Below are positions 32,907 to 43,697 of a stretch of 47,820 nt of DNA, piece after piece. Each line of letters starts with the position of its first letter. Position 1 is the first letter of the stretch. The translations under genes and the position numbers were made by a program. Source of the stretch: Actinomycetota bacterium (GTDB lineage Bacteria > Actinomycetota > Acidimicrobiia > Acidimicrobiales > VFJN01); the NCBI GenBank assembly GCA_009886035.1, contig VFJN01000037.1:1-47820 (forward strand). Reading direction: 5' to 3'. A model generated the notes under the pieces. That model made no database searches. It was not told where the DNA came from and saw nothing but the letters and a program-made list of their open reading frames with translations.

Positions 32907-33677
32907 ATGGGTAAGGCATCGTCAGCAAAAAAGGTCTCCCGGGCAGCCCGAGCGGGTGGTGGCAGTTCTTCGCGCCAGCCTCGGAGCCTGTTGTTCCCCG
33001 GCGTAGTGATGCTCGTCCTCGTGCTGGGCGTGTCGCTGGTGGTGTACTCCCGAGACCTGCGCAACAGTGAGGACGTGGGTGGCATTCCGCAATTGGGCGA
33101 CCATATTCACACTGCGTACGGCGTCAGCGTGTGTGGCAACTTCCGGGAACCGATCCCCGAGTTCGAGAGCGCCATCGGTGTGCATACCCACGGTGATGGC
33201 GTCATGCATATCCATCCCTTCTCGCAACTAGGCGTGGGTGCGAACGCCACCCTCGAGCGATTCCTGAAAGACGCCCGCACCGGAAACCCGCCGCAGAACG
33301 TGTCCATCAGCGACACCGAACTGGTCTACGGCGGGGAAACCGTGACGGAGGGAAAGACCGCCTGTGAAGGGGTGACCAAACCGGAGTTGCGCGTGGCCTA
33401 CTGGGAGAATGTGGCCGACGATGCCTCCCAGCCGGTGATAACCACCGGCGATTTCGGTGGCCGCCGCTTGTCCACCGACGGGGCCGGAATAACGATCTTC
33501 TACGGCGACCCGAAGGCCGACATTCCCAAGCCCCCCACGGCGGCGGACCTGAAGGCTCTCGGGGCTGTCGATGGTGCACAGGTGCCCACCAAGGCGGGCG
33601 AAACCACCACCACGGTGGCCGTCAAGGCGCCCACCACCACGGTGGCCGAAGGTTCTCCCGGCACTACGGCGGGCTAG
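32907..33677 (+). CDS. Single-pass membrane protein with histidine motif, unknown function
   Basis: I do not recognise a characterised family. The 256-residue protein has a basic N terminus (Lys/Arg/Ser-rich, residues 1-27) and one membrane helix (about 29-47). The extracytoplasmic domain starts with GDHIHTAYGVSVCG and continues to GVHTHGDGVMHIHPFSQLG. Six histidines (66, 68, 93, 95, 101, 103) in HxH pairs suggest a metal site. Cysteines at 76 and near 155 could form a disulfide. The C-terminal 45 residues are a Thr/Pro/Ala-rich tail. It starts the run with the GDP-mannose enzyme, whose GTG overlaps its stop by one base. Confidence 0.75.
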   Translation: MGKASSAKKVSRAARAGGGSSSRQPRSLLFPGVVMLVLVLGVSLVVYSRDLRNSEDVGGIPQLGDHIHTAYGVSVCGNFREPIPEFESAIGVHTHGDGVMHIHPFSQLGVGANATLERFLKDARTGNPPQNVSISDTELVYGGETVTEGKTACEGVTKPELRVAYWENVADDASQPVITTGDFGGRRLSTDGAGITIFYGDPKADIPKPPTAADLKALGAVDGAQVPTKAGETTTTVAVKAPTTTVAEGSPGTTAG

Positions 33678-34672
33678 TGCAGGCAGTTCTCCTCGTCGGG
33701 GGCTTCGGTACTCGGCTACGCCCACTCACGAACACGACCCCCAAGCAGATGCTGCCGGTGGGCCACCGGCCCATGATCGAGCGGGTCCTTGAGCACCTGT
33801 GCGACCACGGCGTGGAGCGCGCCGTGCTGTCGCTGGGGTACCGGCCTGATGCGTTCCAGGATGCCTACCCCGACGGACGCTGCGCCGGAGTGGCGTTGCA
33901 CTACGCCATTGAATCCGAACCGCTCGACACGGCGGGAGCCATTCGGTTTGCGGCGATTGATGGCGGTGTAACGGAGCGCTTCTTGGTGGTCAACGGCGAC
34001 GTGCTGACCGATCTGGACATCGCTGCCCTGGTGGCGTTCCATGAGGCATCAGGGGCCGAGGGCACCATTGCGCTGCACGCAGTAGAGGATCCCTCCGCCT
34101 TTGGGGTGGTACCTACCGAGGCCGATGGTCGGGTGACCGCCTTCATCGAGAAACCGCCCCGTCACCAAGCCCCTACCAACCGGATCAACGCCGGTACCTA
34201 TGTGCTGGAGCCGTCGGTCCTCGATCGCATCGCCCCCGGCGGGCCGGTGAACGTGGAGCGGGTCACCTTTCCCGCCATGGTGGCTGATCGCACGCTTTTC
34301 GCCCTCGATGGCGATGCCTACTGGATCGATGCGGGCACCCCCACCACCTATTTGGCCGCCAATCTTGATCTGCTCAACGGTCGGCGTTCTCGGGAGTCGG
34401 GTGTTCACCCTGACGCCCACATCGACGGTGAGGTTGTCACTTCGGTGGTGGGATCCGGTGCCCATGTGGGCCTGGGCGCCACGGTGGAGAACTCGGTGGT
34501 GTTCCCAGGCGCCCGCATCGATTCGGGCGCCCAGGTGCGGGATGCCATCATTGGGACCCGGGCGTCGATTGGCTCGGGGGCGGTGCTCGAAGCGGGCACC
34601 GTCGTGGGTGATGAGGCCATCGTGCCGCCGGGGGCCGTGGTCCGGGGCGGGCGGATTCCCGACGAGACCTAG
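33677..34672 (+). CDS. Mannose-1-phosphate guanylyltransferase-type nucleotidyltransferase
   Basis: A 331-residue NDP-sugar pyrophosphorylase. The catalytic domain has VLLVGGFGTRLRPLTNTTPK, QMLPVGHRPMIE, VVNGDVLTDLD and FIEKPPRH. DAYWIDAGTPTTYLAANLDL ends the domain. A C-terminal left-handed beta-helix of hexapeptide repeats follows (GSGAHVGLGATVENSVVF onwards). This layout matches actinobacterial ManB/GMPP enzymes that make GDP-mannose, commonly found near F420 genes. GDP-mannose would feed gmd-rmd and the mannosyl-type glycosyltransferases. The gene starts at GTG with a TAGTG overlap. Confidence 0.85.
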   Translation: MQAVLLVGGFGTRLRPLTNTTPKQMLPVGHRPMIERVLEHLCDHGVERAVLSLGYRPDAFQDAYPDGRCAGVALHYAIESEPLDTAGAIRFAAIDGGVTERFLVVNGDVLTDLDIAALVAFHEASGAEGTIALHAVEDPSAFGVVPTEADGRVTAFIEKPPRHQAPTNRINAGTYVLEPSVLDRIAPGGPVNVERVTFPAMVADRTLFALDGDAYWIDAGTPTTYLAANLDLLNGRRSRESGVHPDAHIDGEVVTSVVGSGAHVGLGATVENSVVFPGARIDSGAQVRDAIIGTRASIGSGAVLEAGTVVGDEAIVPPGAVVRGGRIPDET

Positions 34673-34680
34673 GAGAGCGG

Positions 34681-35625
34681 ATGCGGGCACTAGTGACGGG
34701 TGGAGCGGGCTTCATCGGATCGACCTTGGTGGATCGCCTGCTGGCCGAGGGGCATAGCGTCGAAGTGGTCGACGACCTCTCCACTGGCTCCCTGGCCAAC
34801 CTGGCCGAAGCCAGAGCCGACCGTTCCCATGACCTCAAGGTCCATCAGGTCGACATCCGTGAAGCGGCGGTGGTGGAACTCATTGGACGTCGAGCGCCCG
34901 AGGTGATTTTTCACCTGGCGGCCCAGGCCGACGTGCGGGTGTCGGTCGTCCGGCCCGCCTTTGATGCCGAGGTGAACGTGCTCGGCAGCATCAATGTGTT
35001 GGAGGGAGCCCGTATCGCGGGCACTCGCAAGGTGGTGTTCGCCTCGAGCGGCGGGACGATCTACGGGGAACCGGCGCCGGAGGACCTACCGGTGAAGGAG
35101 TCGCATCCGCAGCAGCCGTTGTCGCCCTATGGAGTAGCCAAGCGCGTGGTTACTGATTATCTCAACGTCTATCGGGCGATCCACGGGATCGAGTTCACCT
35201 CGTTGGCTATGGCCAACATCTACGGTCCGCGCCAGGACCCGCATGGCGAGGCCGGAGTGGTCGCCATTTTTGCCGGTCTGCTGGTCGAGGGCCGACCCTG
35301 CACGATCTTTGGTGATGGCACGCAGACGCGCGATTTCGTTTATGTGGACGACGCCGTCGACGCCTTTGTTAGGGCAGCCGACAAGGGCAGCGGTCTGCTC
35401 TGCAACATCGGCACGGGCGTGGAGACGTCGGTGAACGAACTGTACGCGGCGCTGGCGGCGTCGGCGGGGGTGAGCGAGGCGGCGGTGATGGCGCCCGCCC
35501 GCCCGGGCGAACTGGCCCGCAGTGCGCTCGATCCAGGTCGAGCCGCCATTCACCTCGGATGGGAACCGTGGACGGATCTGGCCACGGGGACCGCCGAGGT
35601 GCTGCGCTGGTTCGGCGCGCAGTAG
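34681..35625 (+). CDS. NAD-dependent sugar epimerase, UDP-glucose 4-epimerase type
   Basis: A 314-residue extended SDR. ALVTGGAGFIGSTLVDRLL binds NAD, followed by VVDDLSTGSLANL, HLAAQADVRVSV and FASSGGTIYGEP. SPYGVAKRVVTDYLNVY has the YxxxK motif, and TQTRDFVYVDDAVDAFV is near the C terminus. It resembles GalE-like 4-epimerases of the actinobacterial/archaeal type; the substrate may be UDP-glucose or UDP-glucuronate. An AGGAGAG ribosome site precedes the ATG, eight bases after the guanylyltransferase stop. It ends the plus-strand run and faces cofE. Confidence 0.88.
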   Translation: MRALVTGGAGFIGSTLVDRLLAEGHSVEVVDDLSTGSLANLAEARADRSHDLKVHQVDIREAAVVELIGRRAPEVIFHLAAQADVRVSVVRPAFDAEVNVLGSINVLEGARIAGTRKVVFASSGGTIYGEPAPEDLPVKESHPQQPLSPYGVAKRVVTDYLNVYRAIHGIEFTSLAMANIYGPRQDPHGEAGVVAIFAGLLVEGRPCTIFGDGTQTRDFVYVDDAVDAFVRAADKGSGLLCNIGTGVETSVNELYAALAASAGVSEAAVMAPARPGELARSALDPGRAAIHLGWEPWTDLATGTAEVLRWFGAQ

Positions 35626-35647
35626 GGAATCGGCTTCGGCCACCGGC

Positions 35648-36342
35648 TCAGCGGAAGAGGTCCTCCTGGGGTGATCGCACGATTTCGTCGTGCACGTTGC
35701 CCTGCCCCAACCATCCCGGATCCACCCCCCGAATGACGGCGGCGGCCACCCCGGTGGCCTTCCCCATCACGAGATCGGCGGCCCCGGCGAGTTCATCCAC
35801 CACGCATACCTCGGTGACCTGCAGAATGCGGCCCCGGGAGTCTTCGGTACCCCGCAGGTCCACCACCGCCTGGATCCCGGCGCACCCGATGGCCACGTCG
35901 GTGAGGCCACGGCGCCACGGGCGGCCGAAGGTGTCGGACACGATGACCCCCACCTCCACCGCCAACCGGGCGCGTAGCCCATCGCGGATGCGTCGAGCCG
36001 AGCGATCGCTGTCGACGGGAAGCAGGGCGGCCCAGCCCTCGTCGACGTTGGACAGATCAACCCCCGCATTGGCGCAGACGAAGCCGTGCTTGGTTTCACT
36101 GATGATCAGTTCGCCCCGACGGCGAACGATCCGCACCGACTCTTCCTCCACCAGGGCCTTGTGGCCTCGGGGATCATCGGCATCGATCAGCGCCATCGCC
36201 CCTTCGGCCTTCGACACCACCTTCTGGGTTACCACCACCACATCACCATCACGCAGATCGGGCTCGGCCGCCGCGATGAGGCCCGCCAGATCATCGCCGC
36301 CGCGCACCTCGGGAATGCCGTGGATCGGAAACACTTCAAGAC

Positions 36343-36346
<4 letters not shown>
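35648..36346 (-). CDS. cofE: Coenzyme F420-0:L-glutamate ligase
   Basis: It adds gamma-linked glutamates to F420-0, using GTP. The 232-residue protein has GDVVVVTQKVVSKAEG, ESVRIVRRR, ISETKHGFVCANAGVD and SDTFGRPWRRGLTDVAIG, all hallmarks of CofE. The length matches stand-alone CofE. Mycobacterial FbiB carries an additional C-terminal flavin domain that is absent here. The ATG overlaps the cofD stop (ATGA), so the two are translationally coupled. F420 cofactors serve various oxidoreductases that are not in this window. Confidence 0.93.
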
Positions 36347-39187
<2,841 letters not shown>

Positions 39188-39193
39188 GCCTGG

Positions 39194-39199
39194 ACCTTA
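39194..39199 (-). promoter_or_regulatory. -10 box TAAGGT before rmd
   Basis: The bottom strand reads TAAGGT-CCAGGC-ATG. The TAA is also the stop codon of the upstream glycosyltransferase gene. This could give rmd-gmd-cofD-cofE an internal promoter, though the overlap with the stop codon raises the chance of coincidence. Confidence 0.35.
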
Positions 39200-40135
39200 C
39201 GGCAAGGGTGGGTGGCCGCCACCCAGGATTCGAGCGGCGTCGATCATGGCTCGGACTCGACGGCGGACCCCGTCCACCTCGGGCTGATGCCGACGGACGA
39301 GCGGACGCAGGATGTCCTTACCGATGCCCGCGCCGATTCCGCCCAAGGCTCGGCTCCAGGCCACGGCGCGACCCCGGGCGCCGCCGTGTCGGCTCACCAC
39401 CACGAGCCGATTGCGGCGGTTGAGGTGGTCGAGGAGGGGAGTGCGTTCGCCGCCGGAGCTTCCCCGATGTTGGTGGTGTACCACGGAGGTCGGAACATAG
39501 CGGTACCGCCAACCGGCGTGTCGGCCCCGCCAGGAAAGGTCCACATCCTCGCAGTACATGAAGAGCCTTTCGTCGAAGGGGCCGATCTCGTCGAGATAGC
39601 GGCGGCGGAGCAGCACGGCGGCACCACACCACCCCCAGATGTCTTCGGCTTGGTCGTATTGGCCACGGTCGGTCTCGCCGTAGCCGCGGTCGCGGGGTTC
39701 CCAGGTGGAGCCGATTTCGTTGCCAACGTTGTTGATGCGGGCGTGGCCGTCACGGTCGAGGCTGGTGAACAGAATCTTGGGGGAGGCGGCCCCGATGGCG
39801 GAATCGGCGTCGAGGGCATCGGCCAGCGGGGAGAGCCACTCCGGGTCCACGAAGGCATCGGAGTTCACCAGCGCGATGGCTTCCACCTCGCCGAGATCGC
39901 GCAGACCGGCGTTCATGCCGGCGGCGAAGCCAAGGTTGCGGCCGGTGGGGATCAGGCGCACGCTGGGGTAGCGCTCACTCCAGCGGTCTACGGATCCATC
40001 CCGGGAGCCGTTGTCGACCACCACGATCTCGAGTTTTCCGGTCGGCCATTCGGTGGCGAGGAGGTGTTCGACACAACGCGGCAAGACATCCCGGTTGTTC
40101 CAGCACAGCACCACAACGCGCACCCGGGTGATCAC
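39197..40135 (-). CDS. Family 2 glycosyltransferase, rhamnosyltransferase-like
   Basis: A 312-residue GT-A glycosyltransferase. It starts VRVVVLCWNNRDVLPRCVEH, then IVVVDNGSRDGS and NSDAFVDPEWL. WGWCGAAVLLRRRYLDEIG and FDERLFMYCEDVDLSWRGR form the acceptor side with the ED catalytic pair. This combination is typical of rhamnosyltransferase-like GT2 enzymes. The adjacent rmd-gmd genes make GDP-D-rhamnose, a natural donor guess. No membrane segment is present. GTG 40135 has TACGAT six bases upstream. Confidence 0.88.
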   Translation of the reverse strand: MITRVRVVVLCWNNRDVLPRCVEHLLATEWPTGKLEIVVVDNGSRDGSVDRWSERYPSVRLIPTGRNLGFAAGMNAGLRDLGEVEAIALVNSDAFVDPEWLSPLADALDADSAIGAASPKILFTSLDRDGHARINNVGNEIGSTWEPRDRGYGETDRGQYDQAEDIWGWCGAAVLLRRRYLDEIGPFDERLFMYCEDVDLSWRGRHAGWRYRYVPTSVVHHQHRGSSGGERTPLLDHLNRRNRLVVVSRHGGARGRAVAWSRALGGIGAGIGKDILRPLVRRHQPEVDGVRRRVRAMIDAARILGGGHPPLP

Positions 40136-40141
40136 CCGATA

Positions 40142-40147
40142 ATCGTA
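40142..40147 (-). promoter_or_regulatory. -10 box TACGAT of the glycosyltransferase-rmd-gmd-cof operon
   Basis: The bottom strand reads TACGAT-TATCGG-GTG, the six-base leaderless spacing. It lies between this gene and the small-protein gene ending at 40158. Confidence 0.55.
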
Positions 40148-40157
40148 GGGGAGTAGC

Positions 40158-40400
40158 TCAGCGACGCGTGATGTCGAGAGCTGCGCTGAGTCGTTCCTCT
40201 ACCAGTTTCAGCCGCTCGCTGACGAGGGACCCGACGAGATCAAGCGTTCCCCGGGCCTCCTGTGAGTGGCCCTCAAGATTCTTGGTGATTTCGTGCCTTC
40301 GCACCTGGAGGCGCTGAAAGGCGAGGACTCCGAGGCCCACCGACACGTACGCAACGTCCTGGACGATGGTCGCCACTTCGTCGATCTGGGGGCGCGGCAT
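40158..40400 (-). CDS. Small 80-residue protein of unknown function
   Basis: The protein starts MPRPQIDEVATIVQDVAYVS, continues with a hydrophobic segment VSVGLGVLAFQRLQV (about residues 19-33), and ends in a charged heptad-like helix with SERLKLVEERLSAALD. It looks like a short helical, possibly membrane-associated or oligomeric protein. I do not recognise the family. ATG 40400 is favoured because TACCCT lies exactly six bases upstream and because upstream in-frame sequence is a shadow of the divergent glycosyltransferase. It precedes the family 2 glycosyltransferase gene by 22 bases. Confidence 0.65.
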   Translation of the reverse strand: MPRPQIDEVATIVQDVAYVSVGLGVLAFQRLQVRRHEITKNLEGHSQEARGTLDLVGSLVSERLKLVEERLSAALDITRR

Positions 40401-40406
40401 CTGGCC

Positions 40407-40412
40407 AGGGTA
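40407..40412 (-). promoter_or_regulatory. -10 box TACCCT of the small-protein gene
   Basis: The bottom strand reads TACCCT-GGCCAG-ATG, with the six-base spacing that recurs in the window. It independently supports the short 80-residue gene. Confidence 0.5.
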
Positions 40413-40460
40413 CTGGCCGCTGATGAGGGGCGACAACCTCGCACCGGGCCCCCGGGGATG

Positions 40461-40490
40461 GGTCGGACGGACATCCGACCGGACTATTGT
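40461..40490 (+). promoter_or_regulatory. Promoter with 7-base inverted repeat before the giant glycosyltransferase
   Basis: GGTCGGA-CGGACA-TCCGACC is a perfect seven-base inverted repeat (40461-40480), followed by TATTGT (40485-40490) nine bases before the GTG at 40500. The repeat covers the place where a -35 box would be, so it is a candidate binding site for a dimeric regulator. Confidence 0.45.
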
Positions 40491-40499
40491 TGAACAACC

Positions 40500-43400
40500 G
40501 TGGAGACCCCGCCCCCCAGCGATGATGAACTCGCCGACGCGACCCCCACCACGCCCCCTCCCGTTCCTGCGGTGGTTGCGGTGGTGGTGGCGCGCAACCC
40601 GGGGGCCTGGTTCGACGAGGTCATGGCGGCTCTCGTGGCCCAGGACTACCCGAACCTGTCGCTGCTGGTGGTGGACGCCAACAGCTCCGTGGCGGTGACG
40701 GAGCGGGTGGCTCAGGCAGCCCCCGATGCTGTCGTGCACCGACTCGACCACGACCCCGGGTTCGGTGCCTCGGTCAACGAGGGGCTCGGGCTGGTGGAGG
40801 GAGCCTCGTTCTATTTCTGCTGCCACGACGACGTCGCACTGGAAGCGAGTGCGATACGCCTCCTAGTGGAGGAAGCTTTTCGCTCGAATGCCGCGGTGGT
40901 GGGCCCAAAATTGGTGGACTGGGACGACCCGCAGCGCCTGCTTCAGGTCGGTCAGGGAATGGATCATGCCGGCTTCGGGGTGCCGTTCGTCGAGCGGGGT
41001 GAATTGGATCAATCCCAACACGACGCCGTACGCGACGTGTTCACTGTGCCGGGGGCCTGCACGTTGGTGCGAGCCGACCTTTTCGACGAGATCGGTGGGT
41101 TCGACGAGGACATCGAAGACTTCCTCGATGACGTGAGCCTGTGCTGGCGAGCGCAGATCGCGGGGGCTCGGGTGGTGATCGCCCCCGCCGCCGTGGCGCG
41201 CCACCGCGACTTTCTCGCCTCCAGCCGGGGGGTGGATGAGCGGCGTCGATTGCAGGCCCGTCACCGGCTCCACCTCCTGCTGACTTGCTACGGTCCGCTG
41301 GCGCTGCTGCGGACCCTTCCACAGATCATCCTGATCGGTTTCCTGGAGATCACCTACGCGCTCTTGGCCGGTCGACGCCAGCGCGCCGGGGATGTGGTGT
41401 TCGCATGGATATGGAACCTGCGCCGCCCGCGGTCGTTGCACACCGCCCGCCGACAGGTGAAGGGGTTCCGTCATGTGAGCGACCGCGAGGTTGGTCGCTC
41501 GATGGTGCGGGGAAGCGCTCGGGTGAGCCAGTTCTTGCGGGGGCAGATCGGAGCGGGCGATGACCGCTTTACCGGTCTGGCCCGCGGCGGTCGTGAGGCG
41601 GCGGGGGCTTTGCGGTCCGGGTCATTGCGGGCATCGGTCTGGGTGGGGGCGGCGGTGGCGCTGGTGTTACTGATGGGCAGCCGGCACCTCATCACCCGTG
41701 GGGTCCCCGCCATTGGGGAGATGGTGCGGTTCTCGTCGTCGCCGGTTGATCTGCTGCGAGCCTGGGCGAGTGGTTGGCGCTCCGCCGGTTTGGGCTCCGA
41801 CTCGCCGGCCCCCACTGCCCTGGGGTTGCTCGGGGGGGCTGGATTCGCCGTGATGGGGGCGATGGGGTTGCTTCGAACCATCGTGATTGTTGGCCTCATC
41901 CCCCTGGGGGCGCTGGGCGCCTATCGGCTCCCCGGTCCCACCGGATCCCGCTACGCCCAGATCGCCTGCCTCGTGGTCTATGTCACGATTCCCTTGCCGT
42001 ACAACGCGTTGGCGACGGGCCGTTGGGGGGCGCTCGGCCTTTACGCGGCGGCCCCTACGCTGCTGGGGATGTTGGCCCGGGCCAGCGAACTCTCGCCCTT
42101 CGGTGCCGCCGGCGGCGCCGCCGGTCCCGGGATGCGTCCGCAGTCCCTCGGCGGACACATCTTGGGCATCGGCCTGGTCACCGCCCTGCTGGCGGCACTG
42201 CTGCCGGTGGCCCCGGTGGTCGTGGTGGCGATGGCGCTGGCATTGGTGATCGGCAGCCTGCTGGCCAGGGGTCCGCAGCGAATCCGCCGCCTCGTGGTGG
42301 CGGCGATCGGCGGTGCTGGCCTGGCGATCGCTCTCCACCTTCCCTGGAGCCTCGGTTTCGTGCGTCCCGGCGGGTCCCTGTCGGCGTGGGTGGGTCCGGA
42401 GCGGGCGGCGGGGCCCTCAGATCTGGCGGCTCTTTTGCGCTTCCAGGTGGGCCCGTGGGGGAGCGCGCCGATCGGTTGGTGTTTCTTGGTGGCGGCCCTG
42501 TTGCCGTTGCTCATTGCTCGGGGGCCCCGTTATGCCTGGGCGGTACGGGGGTGGACGTTGGCGCTGGCGTCGTTTGCGGTTGCGTGGGCGGCGCAGCGAG
42601 GGAGCGCGCCGATCGCGTTACCGCCGGTGGAAGTCCTGCTGGCGCCGGCCGCCATCGGCCTGGCCTTGGCGGTGGCCATGGGTGTGGTTGCCTTCGAGGT
42701 GGATCTGCCTGGTTATCGCTTCGGTTGGCGCCAGGTGGCTTCTGGGGTGGCGGCGCTGGCGGTGGTCGCGGGGGTTATGCCCGTGCTCGGCGCATCGTTC
42801 AACGGCCGCTGGGCGATGCCCTCCGGCGACCATCAGAAAGTGCTGCGGTTCATCGACGACGAGAACGACCAGGCCCCGTTCCGGGTGCTGTGGGTGGGTG
42901 ATCCCGCCGTGTTGCCGTTGGGCAGTTGGCGCCTCGACGATGGGCTGGCCTACGGCACCACCAGTGGCGGCATCCCCGGGCTGGAAGATCTGTGGGTTGG
43001 TTCCGACGACGGTCCCACGGGGTTGATCGCCGATGCTCTCGATTTGGCTCGCGAGGGGCAGACGGCGCGCCTGGGCCGATTGTTGGGTCCGATGGGGGTG
43101 CAGTATCTGGTGGTGCCCGAAGCGCTTGTCCCCTTTGCCTTTGGCGCCGAAACAGTTCCGGTGCCCGCCGAGTTGTCGTCTGCGTTAGCGGCCCAACTCG
43201 ACCTCGTCCGCATTGATGTTCCCGCGGGGCTCAGGGTGTATCGCAATGAGGCCTTCGTGCCCCCGTTGGCGCTGCTGCCCCCCGGCACCGAACTTCCGGT
43301 GACGGGAGGGATCGATGCCGCCCTGGGTCTGGACCTGTCGGGCTTGGTGCCAACCCTTCCCACTCGCGATGGCTATTTGCAACGCTCCGGCCCAGTGCCC

Positions 43401-43697
43401 GGCGGTGCATCAGTGTTCCAATCTACGGCCTACTCGCCCCGCTGGGTCTTCACGGTTGATGGTCGCCCGACGACGCGCACCAAACCTTTTGGCTGGGCCA
43501 CTTCGTTCGCCGCCCCTACCGGCGGTACCGCCGCGCTGGGCTATGTCACCTCGCCGCTGCGCTACGGGGCCCTGGCCCTGGAGGTGGTGGCGTGGTTGTG
43601 GGTGTTGCGCTCGTTGCTGCGGCGTCGCCTCGAGTCTCGGGCCAAGATGCGGGCCTCGGCGGCCCCGATGGCCGATGACGGATCGGTGTCGTCATGA
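40500..43697 (+). CDS. Giant family 2 glycosyltransferase with polytopic membrane domain
   Basis: A 1065-residue protein. After a Pro/Thr-rich start, the GT-A domain (about residues 20-260) has VVAVVVARNPGAWFDEVM, VVDANSSVAVTERV, FYFCCHDDVALEA (DXD-like) and GGFDEDIEDFLDDVSLCWR. Hydrophobic helices begin near residue 280 and run in groups from about 375 to 770. An extracytoplasmic domain and a last helix follow (about 1025-1045). Actinobacteria have similar large proteins next to DUF5719 genes and GDP-mannose/F420 genes, as here. The role is probably in exported glycan synthesis or transport. The following gene overlaps by four bases. Confidence 0.82.
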   Translation: METPPPSDDELADATPTTPPPVPAVVAVVVARNPGAWFDEVMAALVAQDYPNLSLLVVDANSSVAVTERVAQAAPDAVVHRLDHDPGFGASVNEGLGLVEGASFYFCCHDDVALEASAIRLLVEEAFRSNAAVVGPKLVDWDDPQRLLQVGQGMDHAGFGVPFVERGELDQSQHDAVRDVFTVPGACTLVRADLFDEIGGFDEDIEDFLDDVSLCWRAQIAGARVVIAPAAVARHRDFLASSRGVDERRRLQARHRLHLLLTCYGPLALLRTLPQIILIGFLEITYALLAGRRQRAGDVVFAWIWNLRRPRSLHTARRQVKGFRHVSDREVGRSMVRGSARVSQFLRGQIGAGDDRFTGLARGGREAAGALRSGSLRASVWVGAAVALVLLMGSRHLITRGVPAIGEMVRFSSSPVDLLRAWASGWRSAGLGSDSPAPTALGLLGGAGFAVMGAMGLLRTIVIVGLIPLGALGAYRLPGPTGSRYAQIACLVVYVTIPLPYNALATGRWGALGLYAAAPTLLGMLARASELSPFGAAGGAAGPGMRPQSLGGHILGIGLVTALLAALLPVAPVVVVAMALALVIGSLLARGPQRIRRLVVAAIGGAGLAIALHLPWSLGFVRPGGSLSAWVGPERAAGPSDLAALLRFQVGPWGSAPIGWCFLVAALLPLLIARGPRYAWAVRGWTLALASFAVAWAAQRGSAPIALPPVEVLLAPAAIGLALAVAMGVVAFEVDLPGYRFGWRQVASGVAALAVVAGVMPVLGASFNGRWAMPSGDHQKVLRFIDDENDQAPFRVLWVGDPAVLPLGSWRLDDGLAYGTTSGGIPGLEDLWVGSDDGPTGLIADALDLAREGQTARLGRLLGPMGVQYLVVPEALVPFAFGAETVPVPAELSSALAAQLDLVRIDVPAGLRVYRNEAFVPPLALLPPGTELPVTGGIDAALGLDLSGLVPTLPTRDGYLQRSGPVPGGASVFQSTAYSPRWVFTVDGRPTTRTKPFGWATSFAAPTGGTAALGYVTSPLRYGALALEVVAWLWVLRSLLRRRLESRAKMRASAAPMADDGSVSS

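Noticed and set aside
35626-35647. GGC-TTCG-GCC mini-hairpin between galE-like and cofE genes
   Set aside because: The stem is only three base pairs and there is no T tract, too weak to call a terminator.
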